Position numbers and translations under genes: made by a program
Origin: Achromobacter aloeverae
Lineage (GTDB): Bacteria; Pseudomonadota; Gammaproteobacteria; Burkholderiales; Burkholderiaceae_B
NCBI RefSeq assembly: GCF_004121055.1
Contig: NZ_PYAL01000010.1
Coordinates: forward strand, 1 to 64,000
Reading direction: 5' to 3'
DNA: 64,000 bases
Part shown: one piece after another, positions 43,908 to 52,986 of the stretch
Numbering within the stretch: the stretch's first letter is position 1
How the letters are laid out: every line of letters starts with the position of its first letter
Notes under the pieces: model-generated
What the model was told of the DNA's origin: nothing
The model's input: only the letters and a program-made list of their open reading frames with translations
Databases searched by the model: none

Positions 43908-44923
43908 TGGGGGCGCGCGCCATGCTGTCCAGGGGCGTGCCGGCGCCCGTACTTGCGCTGATTCCCGCGCGCGGCGCCGGCGCGGGCATGGCCGTCGCGT
44001 TCGCCCTCGTACTCTCCCCGTTTTTCGGGTCCGCGGTGCATGCCGCGGAACAGTGGGAGGACGAAGGGCCGGCCTTGCCTGGCACAAGGTCGGCCGACCC
44101 TGTCACGATGCCTGCCGTTACACGTGTTCCCGCCACGTCGGCCGGGCCTGGCAACGACTCCGGCAACGACTCCGGCAACTACTCCGGCAACTACGTGTTG
44201 AACCAGGCCATCACCGGCCTGGACATGCTCGAGAAGGTGGCTGTGGTCTGCCCACGCTTTGGCCGCGAGGACGCGCGCGCGACGCAACTGGAGAACATCG
44301 CCCGGACGCGCCTGAAGGTATCGGCGCGGGACGTCTGGCGCGCCCAGGCCGAGCAACAGCCGCCAATATTCATGACGGCGGCGCAGGCGCGGCGCATCGT
44401 GGCCAACGCAGGCGGCTGCGACAGTCCGGCGCTGGCGCAATGGCGGGCCGGCGCCCAGTGGCTGGCCGATACCTCGGCCCAGGTGTTGGCGGGCGAGGCG
44501 CCCGCCGACCGGACCTGGCCGCGCCAGGCCGCGTTGGAGCGGCCCGTGCGCATCACCATCATGGGCTGGCAGCGCAATCTCGACCGCGTCGCTGTCCAGG
44601 TGCTGGTGAGCAATGAGGGCGCCACGCCGCTGCGCGCGGCGTTCCTGGCGTCCCAGTCCTTCGCGGGCTTGTGCACCCGCATTGACGCGTTGAACATTCC
44701 CATGGCGGCAGGCTTCCTGCCCGCGCAGTGGGCGGATGTGCCGCCGCGCGGCAGCGTGCCCGCCTTATGGACGCTGGACCCTTCCTGCAAGCCCGAGCCG
44801 CGCATGAATATCGGCGGCGCCGTGGTGGTCGACCAAGGGAAAGGACCGGTCTACCGCCGCTTCCTGCTGCGCGGCGTGGGACCGGCACCGGTGCAGAAAC
44901 CCACATCGCCGCCGCCCAGTTGA
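43907..44923 (+). CDS. Exported protein of unknown function with Gly-Asn repeats
   Basis: A protein of up to 338 residues starting at ATG 43907, which overlaps the MaoC-like stop (TGATG). A hydrophobic segment at about residues 28-47 (MAVAFALVLSPFFGSAVHA) reads as a signal peptide, so an internal start at 43988 is possible. The mature part begins with a G-N-D/Y-S repeat from a 12-bp array (44150-44197) and contains cysteines at VVCPRF, GGCDS, GLCTR and PSCKP, probably two disulfides. I do not recognise the family; it faces the autotransporter block. Confidence 0.72.
   Translation: MGARAMLSRGVPAPVLALIPARGAGAGMAVAFALVLSPFFGSAVHAAEQWEDEGPALPGTRSADPVTMPAVTRVPATSAGPGNDSGNDSGNYSGNYVLNQAITGLDMLEKVAVVCPRFGREDARATQLENIARTRLKVSARDVWRAQAEQQPPIFMTAAQARRIVANAGGCDSPALAQWRAGAQWLADTSAQVLAGEAPADRTWPRQAALERPVRITIMGWQRNLDRVAVQVLVSNEGATPLRAAFLASQSFAGLCTRIDALNIPMAAGFLPAQWADVPPRGSVPALWTLDPSCKPEPRMNIGGAVVVDQGKGPVYRRFLLRGVGPAPVQKPTSPPPS
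44150..44197 (+). repeat. Four 12-bp repeats in an exported-protein gene
   Basis: Units GGCAACGACTCC (44150, 44162), GGCAACTACTCC (44174) and GGCAACTACGTG (44186) are in frame and encode a G-N-D/Y-S array just after the signal region. Confidence 0.9.
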
Positions 44924-44948
44924 GGCAGGCGGCGGGGGAGGGCCATCT

Positions 44949-47900
44949 TCAGAACACGTAGCGCAGGCCGATGTCTCCGTCGACGCTGTGGTCGACAGGA
45001 CCGCCGCTGGTGTAGTCGACATCGGCGTACACCTGCAGGTTCCGCTTGAGTTGCGCCTGCACGCCCAATCCCACCAGGGCGCGGTTGCCGTTCAGGTTGT
45101 CCGAGAACGTCGTGCCGTTCAGGCTGACATGGTTGGTGTTGACGAATTCGCGCAGCACGGCGGCCTTCATGTACGGTTGCACCAGATACCCCTTGGCCGT
45201 GTCGAAGGAAGCGCCGACCTGGAAGCCGAGCTGTCCGCGCACGGAGCGGGTGGGGGCGTCGTGGATCCTGAAGCCGTTGTCCAGCGTCTTGTCGGCGCTG
45301 GTGGCCTGGAAGGCGGCGACCTGGGAGTAGGGTTCGACATAGCCCCCTTGGGGCAGGTCGATGTGCCTGCCCACTTCGATCGACCCGCCGAACCCCGCGT
45401 TGTCGTACTTGCCGCGGCTGCGACTGCCATCGCTGCCGACCACGTGCAATTCGTTGCCGAAGCTGTTGACCTTGAGCGTCCCGTCCGCATACCACCCGCC
45501 TTGGGACATCCAGGTGGCGTAAGCGCCCGCGCCGACGCTGTTGTTACGGCCGCTGGAGCCGCCGTCGATATCGGAGGTGTTGTAGCTGTAGCTGCCGAAG
45601 CCGCCGACATGGACATCGCTGCCGGAAGGCAGGGCGAAACGCTTGTCCGCGCCGAAGGCGCCACCATACTGGTCCAGGCCGTAGGCGGGGGCCGCCGATT
45701 GAGCCATCCTGCTGGAGGTGGTGAAACTGCGCACCCAGAGGCCGCTGCCGGCCTTGTTCATGCGCAGATCGCCCTCCCGTTGGCGTAGCGTATCCAGTTC
45801 GCCGTAGAAGGCGTAGGGCAGGGACGTTGCCATGCTCAACGCCGTCTTGGCCGCGGGAGACAAATCCCTGGGCCCGGGGATGGGATCGCCATGCGGGCCG
45901 GCGGGATCGGACGGATGGGTCGGGTCGGTGGGATTCGTCGGATCGGTCGGGTTGGTGGGATTCGTGGGATCCGTGGGCGTGTCGGTCCCGGTCTGCACCA
46001 GCTGCCACTGATCGCCTTCCTGCTTGACCTCATACACATAGATGCCGGCGTCGGTCTTGCCGTCGCCCACCAGTCCCAGGCTGCCCGTGCCTCCGCCGCC
46101 GGTCTGCACCAGGGTAATGTCATTGCGGGGATGCGCCACGCCCTGGTCGGCATTCACATGGATGCCATGGGCGCCATCCAGGGTATTGACGTTGACCACG
46201 TCATTGCCGCCGCCCGGGTTGAAATCGACATTCATGGCAAGCGTGCCGCCGGAACCGCCCAGCGAGGCCGCGTTCAGGACCTTGAAGTTGCCCGGCCCGG
46301 AGTTGAAGTCGACGCTGCCACCGTTCATGACCAGCGTACCCACCGTCTCCGTGGGCGCGCTGCCCAGTTTCCAGGCGCCCGCGCCAGCGGTGGTTACCGA
46401 GTCGACGTCCAGATTGCCGTTCAGGGTGGCCGCGCCGGCCACGACCACGGAGGCGCCGCTCACGTCGCCGTTGAAGACGGCCTTGTCCTGCACGACCACA
46501 TTGCCGTTCTTGCCGGATACGTTGCCGTCCAGCACCGCGCTGCCCGCCAGCGTAAGATCCAGGTTGCTGTCGGCGGAGGCCGTCATGTCGCCGTGCTGCG
46601 TCGTGTCGGACAGGAATACCTTGGCGCTGCCGCCATTGACGACGTTCACCAGCATGCCGCCCTGCCCCTGCAAGTGACCGCCATCGTGCACGGCTATCGT
46701 CGCGGAGCTGTCGTCCAGGTCGACCGCGGCGCCGTCCGCGCGCGCGAGCAGCGCACCGTCGCCGGCCACGCTCACCGTGCCGGTGGCCTTGTCGCTCAGG
46801 ACCATGCCGCCGTTGAGAATACCCTTGGCGTCGAGCTGTACGTTCGCTTGCGCGCCCGCGCCGGTAGCGCTGACGTTGCCGTTCAAGGTTGCGTTGCCCG
46901 CGCCCATGCCCAGGGTGGCGCCGTTGCTGGCGGTGAACGCCCCGGTGATGGAGGCGTCGTCCTGCGCATGGACGTTGAGCACGGTGCCGTTGTCCGCCGC
47001 CGCGATGTTGCCGGCCAATATGACATTGTCGGCCGTTACGTCCGCCTTGCCGCCGCCGTCGGCCTGGATGATGTCGCCATTGCCCTTGGTGACGTCCAGC
47101 TCAGATTTGGACGCGATCAGCACGTGCGCGACCGCATCGGCGTTGGCGCCGTGGTTGACGATATGCAAGGCCGCCCCGCCCCTGCCGGCATAGGCGATGG
47201 TCCCGTCGGTCAAGGACAGGGTCGTGCCATTGCCGTTTGCCAGCGTGTCGAGAAGTATGCCGTCGTTCATCCCGTGGACGTCGGATCCGCTCAGCGACAC
47301 CTGGCCGCCGCCGCTTGCATAAATGCCGGCGCCGGCGCCGTAGGCGCTTTGCGTGGACTGTGTATTGTCGGCCTGGAACCTGCTGTCCGTGTCGATGAAC
47401 CGGGTCTGGTCATCCTGCGCGATGAACTGCAGGCCGCTCGACCCTTCGAAGATATTGCTCGAGGAGGTGACGACGACGGGTTGGGTTCCGCCCGTCACCG
47501 ACACATAGGCGGCAGGTCCGCTGGGGCCGTCTCCAACCGCACTGAGTTTGGAATTCCTGACCAGGACACCGTATTCATGGTCGGGCTCATCGGCGGTGCG
47601 CGTAACGCTTAGCGCGGTGCCGGCGGTGATGGTCGAGTCATCTATTTCGGCATAGACCGTATTTTCGATGTTGTAGGCGTTGTCGCTATGGACGTCGACC
47701 CCCATGATGTCCGGATCGATCATGGCCTGGTCATACAGATAGATGGAGCTGTGGTTCCGTATCGTGGTGAGGCCGCCATTGACTTCTACCCCCGCTACAT
47801 ACTGGAGCCCGGGCGTACCCAGGCCGAAGTCGGTGGGATTGATCCGCGAGTTGGATATCATGGTCGTGCCGGCCGACTTGACCCAGCCGATGTCGGCGCC

Positions 47901-48371
47901 TGTCGCGGTCAGGGTGGACTGGTCTCCGACCAGCACGCCCGCTGCGTTGGCGTAGACTTCCAGCGTGACGTCGCCGCTGCCCCCATGGATCGCCGATGGC
48001 GCTCCCGTTTCGGGCTGCATGCTATTGCCGGCCGCGATGATGCCGTCGACCGTGCCCACGCCCTGGACGTCAACCTTGCCGCCTTGCTGCACCAGGATGT
48101 TGCCCGTGGTGCCACCGAGCTCGACGGTCAACTGCCCGTTGTCGGACAGGTAGGTGTTGCAGCTTTCGTCGTCGGCCACGCTGACGGGCTGGCCGCCGGT
48201 GGCTTGCCGCGCGGCAGGCACCTTGGACGGATCCAGCGCATCGGCGGAGAATTGGCTTTGCCCGCCGGGACACTCCGTCGCGGCATGGGCCGCGGGCGCG
48301 GCGCACACGAGACCCGTGCCCAGCAGGGACGCGAGGAGCGCGAGTTCGCGCCGATTGAATCGATTCGACAT
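44949..48371 (-). CDS. Autotransporter AT1 (most divergent copy)
   Basis: A 1140-residue type Va autotransporter. The signal peptide (residues 1-30, ending AAPAAHA) is followed by a beta-helical passenger rich in Gly, Asn, Asp and Thr, with a cysteine pair near its N-terminus (TECPGG, DESCNTY). A linker of N-P-T-D-P-T units at about 795-822 leads to a C-terminal 12-strand barrel that starts near residue 840 and ends in the assembly signal RYVF. ATG 48371 has a GCAGGAGG site, 14 bases behind AT2, so the two are co-transcribed. It differs clearly from AT2-AT4 in the passenger. Confidence 0.94.
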   Translation of the reverse strand: MSNRFNRRELALLASLLGTGLVCAAPAAHAATECPGGQSQFSADALDPSKVPAARQATGGQPVSVADDESCNTYLSDNGQLTVELGGTTGNILVQQGGKVDVQGVGTVDGIIAAGNSMQPETGAPSAIHGGSGDVTLEVYANAAGVLVGDQSTLTATGADIGWVKSAGTTMISNSRINPTDFGLGTPGLQYVAGVEVNGGLTTIRNHSSIYLYDQAMIDPDIMGVDVHSDNAYNIENTVYAEIDDSTITAGTALSVTRTADEPDHEYGVLVRNSKLSAVGDGPSGPAAYVSVTGGTQPVVVTSSSNIFEGSSGLQFIAQDDQTRFIDTDSRFQADNTQSTQSAYGAGAGIYASGGGQVSLSGSDVHGMNDGILLDTLANGNGTTLSLTDGTIAYAGRGGAALHIVNHGANADAVAHVLIASKSELDVTKGNGDIIQADGGGKADVTADNVILAGNIAAADNGTVLNVHAQDDASITGAFTASNGATLGMGAGNATLNGNVSATGAGAQANVQLDAKGILNGGMVLSDKATGTVSVAGDGALLARADGAAVDLDDSSATIAVHDGGHLQGQGGMLVNVVNGGSAKVFLSDTTQHGDMTASADSNLDLTLAGSAVLDGNVSGKNGNVVVQDKAVFNGDVSGASVVVAGAATLNGNLDVDSVTTAGAGAWKLGSAPTETVGTLVMNGGSVDFNSGPGNFKVLNAASLGGSGGTLAMNVDFNPGGGNDVVNVNTLDGAHGIHVNADQGVAHPRNDITLVQTGGGGTGSLGLVGDGKTDAGIYVYEVKQEGDQWQLVQTGTDTPTDPTNPTNPTDPTNPTDPTHPSDPAGPHGDPIPGPRDLSPAAKTALSMATSLPYAFYGELDTLRQREGDLRMNKAGSGLWVRSFTTSSRMAQSAAPAYGLDQYGGAFGADKRFALPSGSDVHVGGFGSYSYNTSDIDGGSSGRNNSVGAGAYATWMSQGGWYADGTLKVNSFGNELHVVGSDGSRSRGKYDNAGFGGSIEVGRHIDLPQGGYVEPYSQVAAFQATSADKTLDNGFRIHDAPTRSVRGQLGFQVGASFDTAKGYLVQPYMKAAVLREFVNTNHVSLNGTTFSDNLNGNRALVGLGVQAQLKRNLQVYADVDYTSGGPVDHSVDGDIGLRYVF
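45904..45985 (-). repeat. AT1 linker repeat
   Basis: A 9-bp/18-bp degenerate repeat encoding N-P-T and D-P-T units, which joins passenger and barrel in AT1. Confidence 0.85.
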
Positions 48372-48385
48372 GGTGCGCCTCCTGC

Positions 48386-51300
48386 TCAGAACACGTACCG
48401 CACGCCGAGGTTGATATCGGTGGTGTGCTTGATGGGTCCGCCGCTGGTGTAGTCGACATCGAGGTGGGCCTGGAGGTTTTGCTTGAGCTGCACGGCGACG
48501 CCGGTGCCGACCAGGAAGTGGTTGCCGGAGAGATCGTCCTTGATGCGGGTGCCGTTGAGGGTGACGTTGTTGTCGTTGACGAACTCGCGCACGACAGCGG
48601 TCTTCAGGTAGGGCTGGACTTCGTAGCCCTTGCCCAGTTCGAAGTGGGTGCCGGCCAGTACGCCGATTTCGCCCTGGGTGGACTTGGTGGCGCCGTTATG
48701 GATCCTGAAGCCGCTGTCGAGCTTGTCGTTGGCGCCGCTGGCGATGAAGCCCTCGACTTCGCCATAGGGTTCGACGAAGCGCTTCCTGCCGAGGTCGATG
48801 TGCTTGCCGACTTCGAGGGAGGTGCCGTAGCCGGGGGTGTTGTAGTGTCCGCGGGCGGGCACGCCGTTGCTGCCGACCACGCGCAGGTCGCTCTGGAAGG
48901 AGTTGGCCTTGATGATGCCGTCGACATACCAGCCGTCGTTGCGCATCCAGGTGGTGTAGCCGCCGAGTCCGTAGCTGTTGGTGCGGCCTGAGGAGCCGCC
49001 GTCCACGCCTATGGTGTTGTAGCTGTAGGAGCCGAAGCCGCCGACGTAGAGGTCGCCGGCGGGCAGGGTGAAGCGCTTGTCCGCGCCGAAGGCGCCGCCG
49101 TACTGGTTCAGGCTGTAGCCGGGGGCGGCGGCCTGTCCGATCTCGTTGAGGTTGGTGAAGTTGCGCACCCAGACGCCGCTGTCGGTCTTGTTCATGCGCA
49201 GGTCGCCCTGGCGTTGGCGCAGGGTGTCCATTTCGCCGTAGAACTCGAAGGGCAGGGCGCTGGCGACGTTCAGCGCCGTCTTGGCCGCGGGCGACAGGTG
49301 ATGGGCGTCGGGGATCGAATGCGGATCGGTCGGATTTGTCGGATCGGTGGGATTGGTCGGATTTGTTGGATCCGTCGGATTTGTTGGGTCCGTCGGATTG
49401 GTGGGATCCGTCGGATTGGTGGGATCTGTCGGGTTGGTGGGATCCGTCGGGTTGGTGTTCGTTTCGTCCCGCACGAGCAGCCAGTTGTCGCCGTCGCGCT
49501 TGAGGGTATAGACATAGATGCCGGCGTCGACCTGTTCGCCGGCCACGAGCGCGAACTGGCCGCTGCCGCCGCCGGACTCGACCACGGTGATGTTATTGCG
49601 GGGGGCCGCCACGCTTTGGTCCTGGGCGTTGATATGCAGGCGGTTGTCGTTCTCGACCTTGCCATTGACGGCCAGCAGGTCGTTGCCGGCGCCGGGATTG
49701 AAGTCCACGCCCATGTTGAAGCGGCCGCCCTTGCCGTCCAGCGTGGGCGTGGCCAGGGTCTTGAAGGGACCCGTGCCGGCGTTGAAATCGACGGTGCCGC
49801 CGTTTAGCGACAGGCCGCCGATGACGGTGGCATGGGGATCGCCCAGCAACCAGGTGGCGCCGGTGTTCACGGCCATGGCGTTGGCCGTGACGTTGCCGGT
49901 GTAGCGGGCGCCGTTTTGCAGCGTGACGTTCAGCGTGCTGTCCGCGTCGCGGCGCATGTCGCCGGCCTGCACGGTGTTGTCCAGGGTCACCGCGGCCTCT
50001 CCCGCATTGCGGACATCGACGAGCAGCTTGTCCTTGCCGGCCAGGGTGGCGCCGTTGGTCAGGGTGACCGCGGCCTTGCCGTTGTCGATCGCGATGGCAG
50101 CGCCGCTGGTGTTGGCCAGGGTAGCGCCGGCGCCGCCGAGGCTGGCGGTGACGGAGCCGCTGTCGCTGACGGACAGGCCGCCGGCCACGGTGGCGCGATC
50201 GCCCAGGGCCAGTTGCAGGTCGGTGCCGGCGCCGGCGACGTCGATGTTGCCGGCGAGATTGACCTTGGCGTTGCCGCCGCCGACCAGGACATTGGCGAGG
50301 GCGCCGTTGTCCATCTTGATGATGTTGCCGTCGCCGCCGCTTAGCGTCGTGCCCTGTCCGATGGTGATGCTGGCGCGCCTGGCGGTGTCGTTGCCTTCCT
50401 TGGTGAGATAGATGGCGGCGTTGCCGCGGCCCGTCAACGCCGTGTCGGAAAGCGTCACGGTGGCGCCCACGAGGGCGTTTGGATTGGAGGTGATTTTCAA
50501 TCCATAGGTGTCGCCGTCGATGGTGCTATGCGTAGCGGATACGTTGGCGTGGCCGGCGATGAGCAGGCCGGTGCCGTTATCCTGTGACGGGCCGCCGGCA
50601 ACGCCGCGCAGCACGACATCATCCTTGAGCGTAAGGGTGACGGGTTTCTTTCCGTTGGCGTAGATGGCCGCGCCCTGCGGTCCCGTGTAGGTGCCGCCGC
50701 TGACGTCGGCGGTAATGCTGCCAAGTTCGCCGGGGTCGGCGGTGCCGCGCTGGGCGATGTATATCGCCGCGTCGCCAGGGCCGGCGTTGACGGTGTTGTT
50801 GACGAGGTTCAGCTGGTAGTCGGCGTAGCCCGCGGCCTCGGTGATCCAGAAGGCGGCATCCTTGAGATCGACGAACGTGGTGTTGGACACGTTCAGCGTG
50901 ACCAGCTTGTTCGCTTGGGGATCTCTCACGGACATGAAAACGCCAAAGACGTCGTCGTGGTTGCCGGAGACGACCGAATTGGTGAGCGTGACCGTGCCGT
51001 CCTGCTGATATATGACCGCAAGGTCGGGGCTGCTGCCGGCGGAGATCGGCACCAGGGCATGGTCCAGGCGCACATTGTCCAGGTTGACCGTGCCTGCGGT
51101 CTGGACAACGCCGATCCGGGCCTGGTCGGTGCCGGTATTGATGGATGCCAGCGTCGAGCCCTTTCCGAGAAGGACGTAGCCGATGGCCCCGCCGGACTCG
51201 ATCGCGATGTGTCCATTGCTGCCCTTGAGGCCCGACGTACCGCCGGCGGGGCTATAGTCTCCACCGGCTTCGACAAAGCCGATGACGCTGCCGCCCGCGC

Positions 51301-51604
51301 CGGCGCTGGTGCCGCTGACGTACAGGCCGGCGCCGAGGTCCAGGATGACATTGCCGAGCTGGCCGCCGTTGCGGATGGTGATATCGGTGGTGTTGCCGCT
51401 GGCTTCCCAAGTCTGGCAACCCTGAGACATCGCCTGGGTCTGGCCGCTGATCGGCACCACATGGTCGGCCTTGTCCATCTTGGCGCCGGTGTTCAACGGG
51501 GGGTTGCATGTGTCTTGCACGGCGTACGCGGCGCCGCCGAGCAGCAGGGACGACGTTCCCAGCAGGCAGGCGCTGGCCTTGAGGCGGAAGGATTTGATAG
51601 GCAT
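48386..51604 (-). CDS. Autotransporter AT2
   Basis: A 1072-residue autotransporter. Signal peptide at residues 1-28 (ending GGAAYA), then a Cys33/Cys63 pair, a beta-helix passenger to about 700, a linker of N-P-T-D-P-T units at about 715-760, and a barrel at about 770-1072 ending RYVF. Its barrel differs from that of AT3 at only four positions by eye. ATG 51604 has no Shine-Dalgarno sequence; the bases before it are CCTCCCT. It precedes AT1 by 14 bases. No serine-protease motif is visible, so an adhesin-like role is the more likely guess. Confidence 0.94.
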   Translation of the reverse strand: MPIKSFRLKASACLLGTSSLLLGGAAYAVQDTCNPPLNTGAKMDKADHVVPISGQTQAMSQGCQTWEASGNTTDITIRNGGQLGNVILDLGAGLYVSGTSAGAGGSVIGFVEAGGDYSPAGGTSGLKGSNGHIAIESGGAIGYVLLGKGSTLASINTGTDQARIGVVQTAGTVNLDNVRLDHALVPISAGSSPDLAVIYQQDGTVTLTNSVVSGNHDDVFGVFMSVRDPQANKLVTLNVSNTTFVDLKDAAFWITEAAGYADYQLNLVNNTVNAGPGDAAIYIAQRGTADPGELGSITADVSGGTYTGPQGAAIYANGKKPVTLTLKDDVVLRGVAGGPSQDNGTGLLIAGHANVSATHSTIDGDTYGLKITSNPNALVGATVTLSDTALTGRGNAAIYLTKEGNDTARRASITIGQGTTLSGGDGNIIKMDNGALANVLVGGGNAKVNLAGNIDVAGAGTDLQLALGDRATVAGGLSVSDSGSVTASLGGAGATLANTSGAAIAIDNGKAAVTLTNGATLAGKDKLLVDVRNAGEAAVTLDNTVQAGDMRRDADSTLNVTLQNGARYTGNVTANAMAVNTGATWLLGDPHATVIGGLSLNGGTVDFNAGTGPFKTLATPTLDGKGGRFNMGVDFNPGAGNDLLAVNGKVENDNRLHINAQDQSVAAPRNNITVVESGGGSGQFALVAGEQVDAGIYVYTLKRDGDNWLLVRDETNTNPTDPTNPTDPTNPTDPTNPTDPTNPTDPTNPTNPTDPTNPTDPHSIPDAHHLSPAAKTALNVASALPFEFYGEMDTLRQRQGDLRMNKTDSGVWVRNFTNLNEIGQAAAPGYSLNQYGGAFGADKRFTLPAGDLYVGGFGSYSYNTIGVDGGSSGRTNSYGLGGYTTWMRNDGWYVDGIIKANSFQSDLRVVGSNGVPARGHYNTPGYGTSLEVGKHIDLGRKRFVEPYGEVEGFIASGANDKLDSGFRIHNGATKSTQGEIGVLAGTHFELGKGYEVQPYLKTAVVREFVNDNNVTLNGTRIKDDLSGNHFLVGTGVAVQLKQNLQAHLDVDYTSGGPIKHTTDINLGVRYVF
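49323..49460 (-). repeat. AT2 linker repeat (longest)
   Basis: About 15 units of 9 bp, encoding N-P-T and D-P-T alternately: five N-P-T-D-P-T, one N-P-T, then two more pairs. Length change by 9 or 18 bp would keep the frame. Confidence 0.9.
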
Positions 51605-51762
51605 AGGGAGGATGACACGCCCCCTGTGCCGGCACGATCGGTCCTTGGAAGACCGGGTCGCGTTTGGTACTGACGGTAGGCTGGGCGCTGGTTTTCAGGT
51701 GAAAAACGCGATTCTCATCCGGACTTACCCCAGGGCATATCGGAAAAATCTGGTCCGCTGGT

Positions 51763-52869
51763 TCAAGCGGAATAGGGCGGTACGACATCCACGATGTCGG
51801 CCTGGGTGATTTCATACACGGGGCCGGCGATGTCATACACGCGATTCCAGTTCGCAACGGTATAACCGACCAGGTGCAGCATGGGTTGTATCCTGTCTCC
51901 GGCCATGGGAGTCACCGTGCCGGTGAAATTCAGCGCGATGGCCAGGTCGGTACCGAGGTCGTGGTCCGCCACCGTGTGCCGGCCGAGAATATGCTTGGTT
52001 GTGCGCGCGCTGTCGTCGGCCGCGCAGGCGTAAAGCACGATGCCGTCTCCAGGAGTGTCGTCCTTGTTCACGGGAACGCGGAAAGGATGGCCGACATCGC
52101 CGACCTCCTGGTAGATCTTGTCGTCGATGAGATTGGTGCCGGTAATCTCCTCCACCGCATAGACCGGCGCCAGCAGGCCAGGGATGACGCGGGTGACGAC
52201 GCTGCCCACGGGCAGGGTGCCTTGGTTCATATAGCCCAGGTAGAGGGCGCAGCTGATCGCGCCCGGTCCGCGCCTTGCGAGTTCGGCTTCCGTGATTGCC
52301 GTGGTGGTCATCGAAAACGTCGTTGCGGCGCCGTTCGTTTGCTCCGGCTCGGACCGGCTCGGCAGTATCGTCGGATAGCTGCTCGAGTCCGTGGTCCAGA
52401 TCAGTGGGATACCCGCCGGCAGGGGGCCGCCGGCGGGGTCCGCCAGCGCTGTCGCCGTGACGACGATGGGTGTGGGATGCTGGGCATCCGTGACTCTCTG
52501 GGGAGAGCTGTCGATCCTGGCCTGCGTGACGAATTGGACGTTCAGTTGAAAAGTCCCTCGGCTGGCGCCATTTTCCAGTTGCAGGTAGGGCTCGGTGGCA
52601 AGGGAGGCCGGATCGATGGCAATGCGTATCAGGTCGGTGATGTGCCCATCGAAGTTGGACGAGAAGGTACTGGGCGTGATCTTGTACCGGTTGTAGGGCA
52701 GCGGCACCATTCCGGCGCTGTCCAGGGGGAGGGTGGCGCTGATGTTGGAGGCATCGCGCCAGGCGACGCCGGCGCCGCCCAGCGCCAGCCGGATGCCGCT
52801 GCCGTTGTCCCCGTCGGTGTAGATGATGTTACGAGTGCCGGGCTGTGTACTTACGGTCCAGGTCGCCAT
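51763..52869 (-). CDS. Unrecognised family protein U1 (interleaved with autotransporters)
   Basis: A 368-residue protein starting MATWTVSTQPGTRN at ATG 52869, without a signal peptide. It appears all-beta and shares blocks in the same order with U3: P-L-P-A-G-I-P-L-I-W-T then T-E-A-E-L-A-R-R-G-P-G-A-I, GSVVTRVIPG, GIVLYAC, and near the end GDRIQPMLHLVGYTVANWN then ITQADI. It closes with VDVVPPYSA, as U2 closes with VDVVPPYSG. The strands may be Ig-like. The gene sits between AT3 and AT2 on the same strand. Confidence 0.78.
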   Translation of the reverse strand: MATWTVSTQPGTRNIIYTDGDNGSGIRLALGGAGVAWRDASNISATLPLDSAGMVPLPYNRYKITPSTFSSNFDGHITDLIRIAIDPASLATEPYLQLENGASRGTFQLNVQFVTQARIDSSPQRVTDAQHPTPIVVTATALADPAGGPLPAGIPLIWTTDSSSYPTILPSRSEPEQTNGAATTFSMTTTAITEAELARRGPGAISCALYLGYMNQGTLPVGSVVTRVIPGLLAPVYAVEEITGTNLIDDKIYQEVGDVGHPFRVPVNKDDTPGDGIVLYACAADDSARTTKHILGRHTVADHDLGTDLAIALNFTGTVTPMAGDRIQPMLHLVGYTVANWNRVYDIAGPVYEITQADIVDVVPPYSA

Positions 52870-52986
52870 GGTGATTCTCGTCGCACGAAAGTGAAATGCC
52901 GCGGCCACGGGCGTGCCGCCGGGTCACAGTTTGGAACAGGACCCCTGCCGCTCACAGGCACTCATGCAACAGAATTCGACGCAGGC

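Noticed and set aside
45891-47612. A 573-codon + strand frame opposite AT1, and similar ones opposite AT2-AT4
   Set aside because: They mirror the repetitive passenger codons and have no start signal or family likeness.
44949-48371. Serine-protease (SPATE-like) function for the autotransporters
   Set aside because: No GDSGS-type catalytic motif or protease domain is visible in any of the four passengers.
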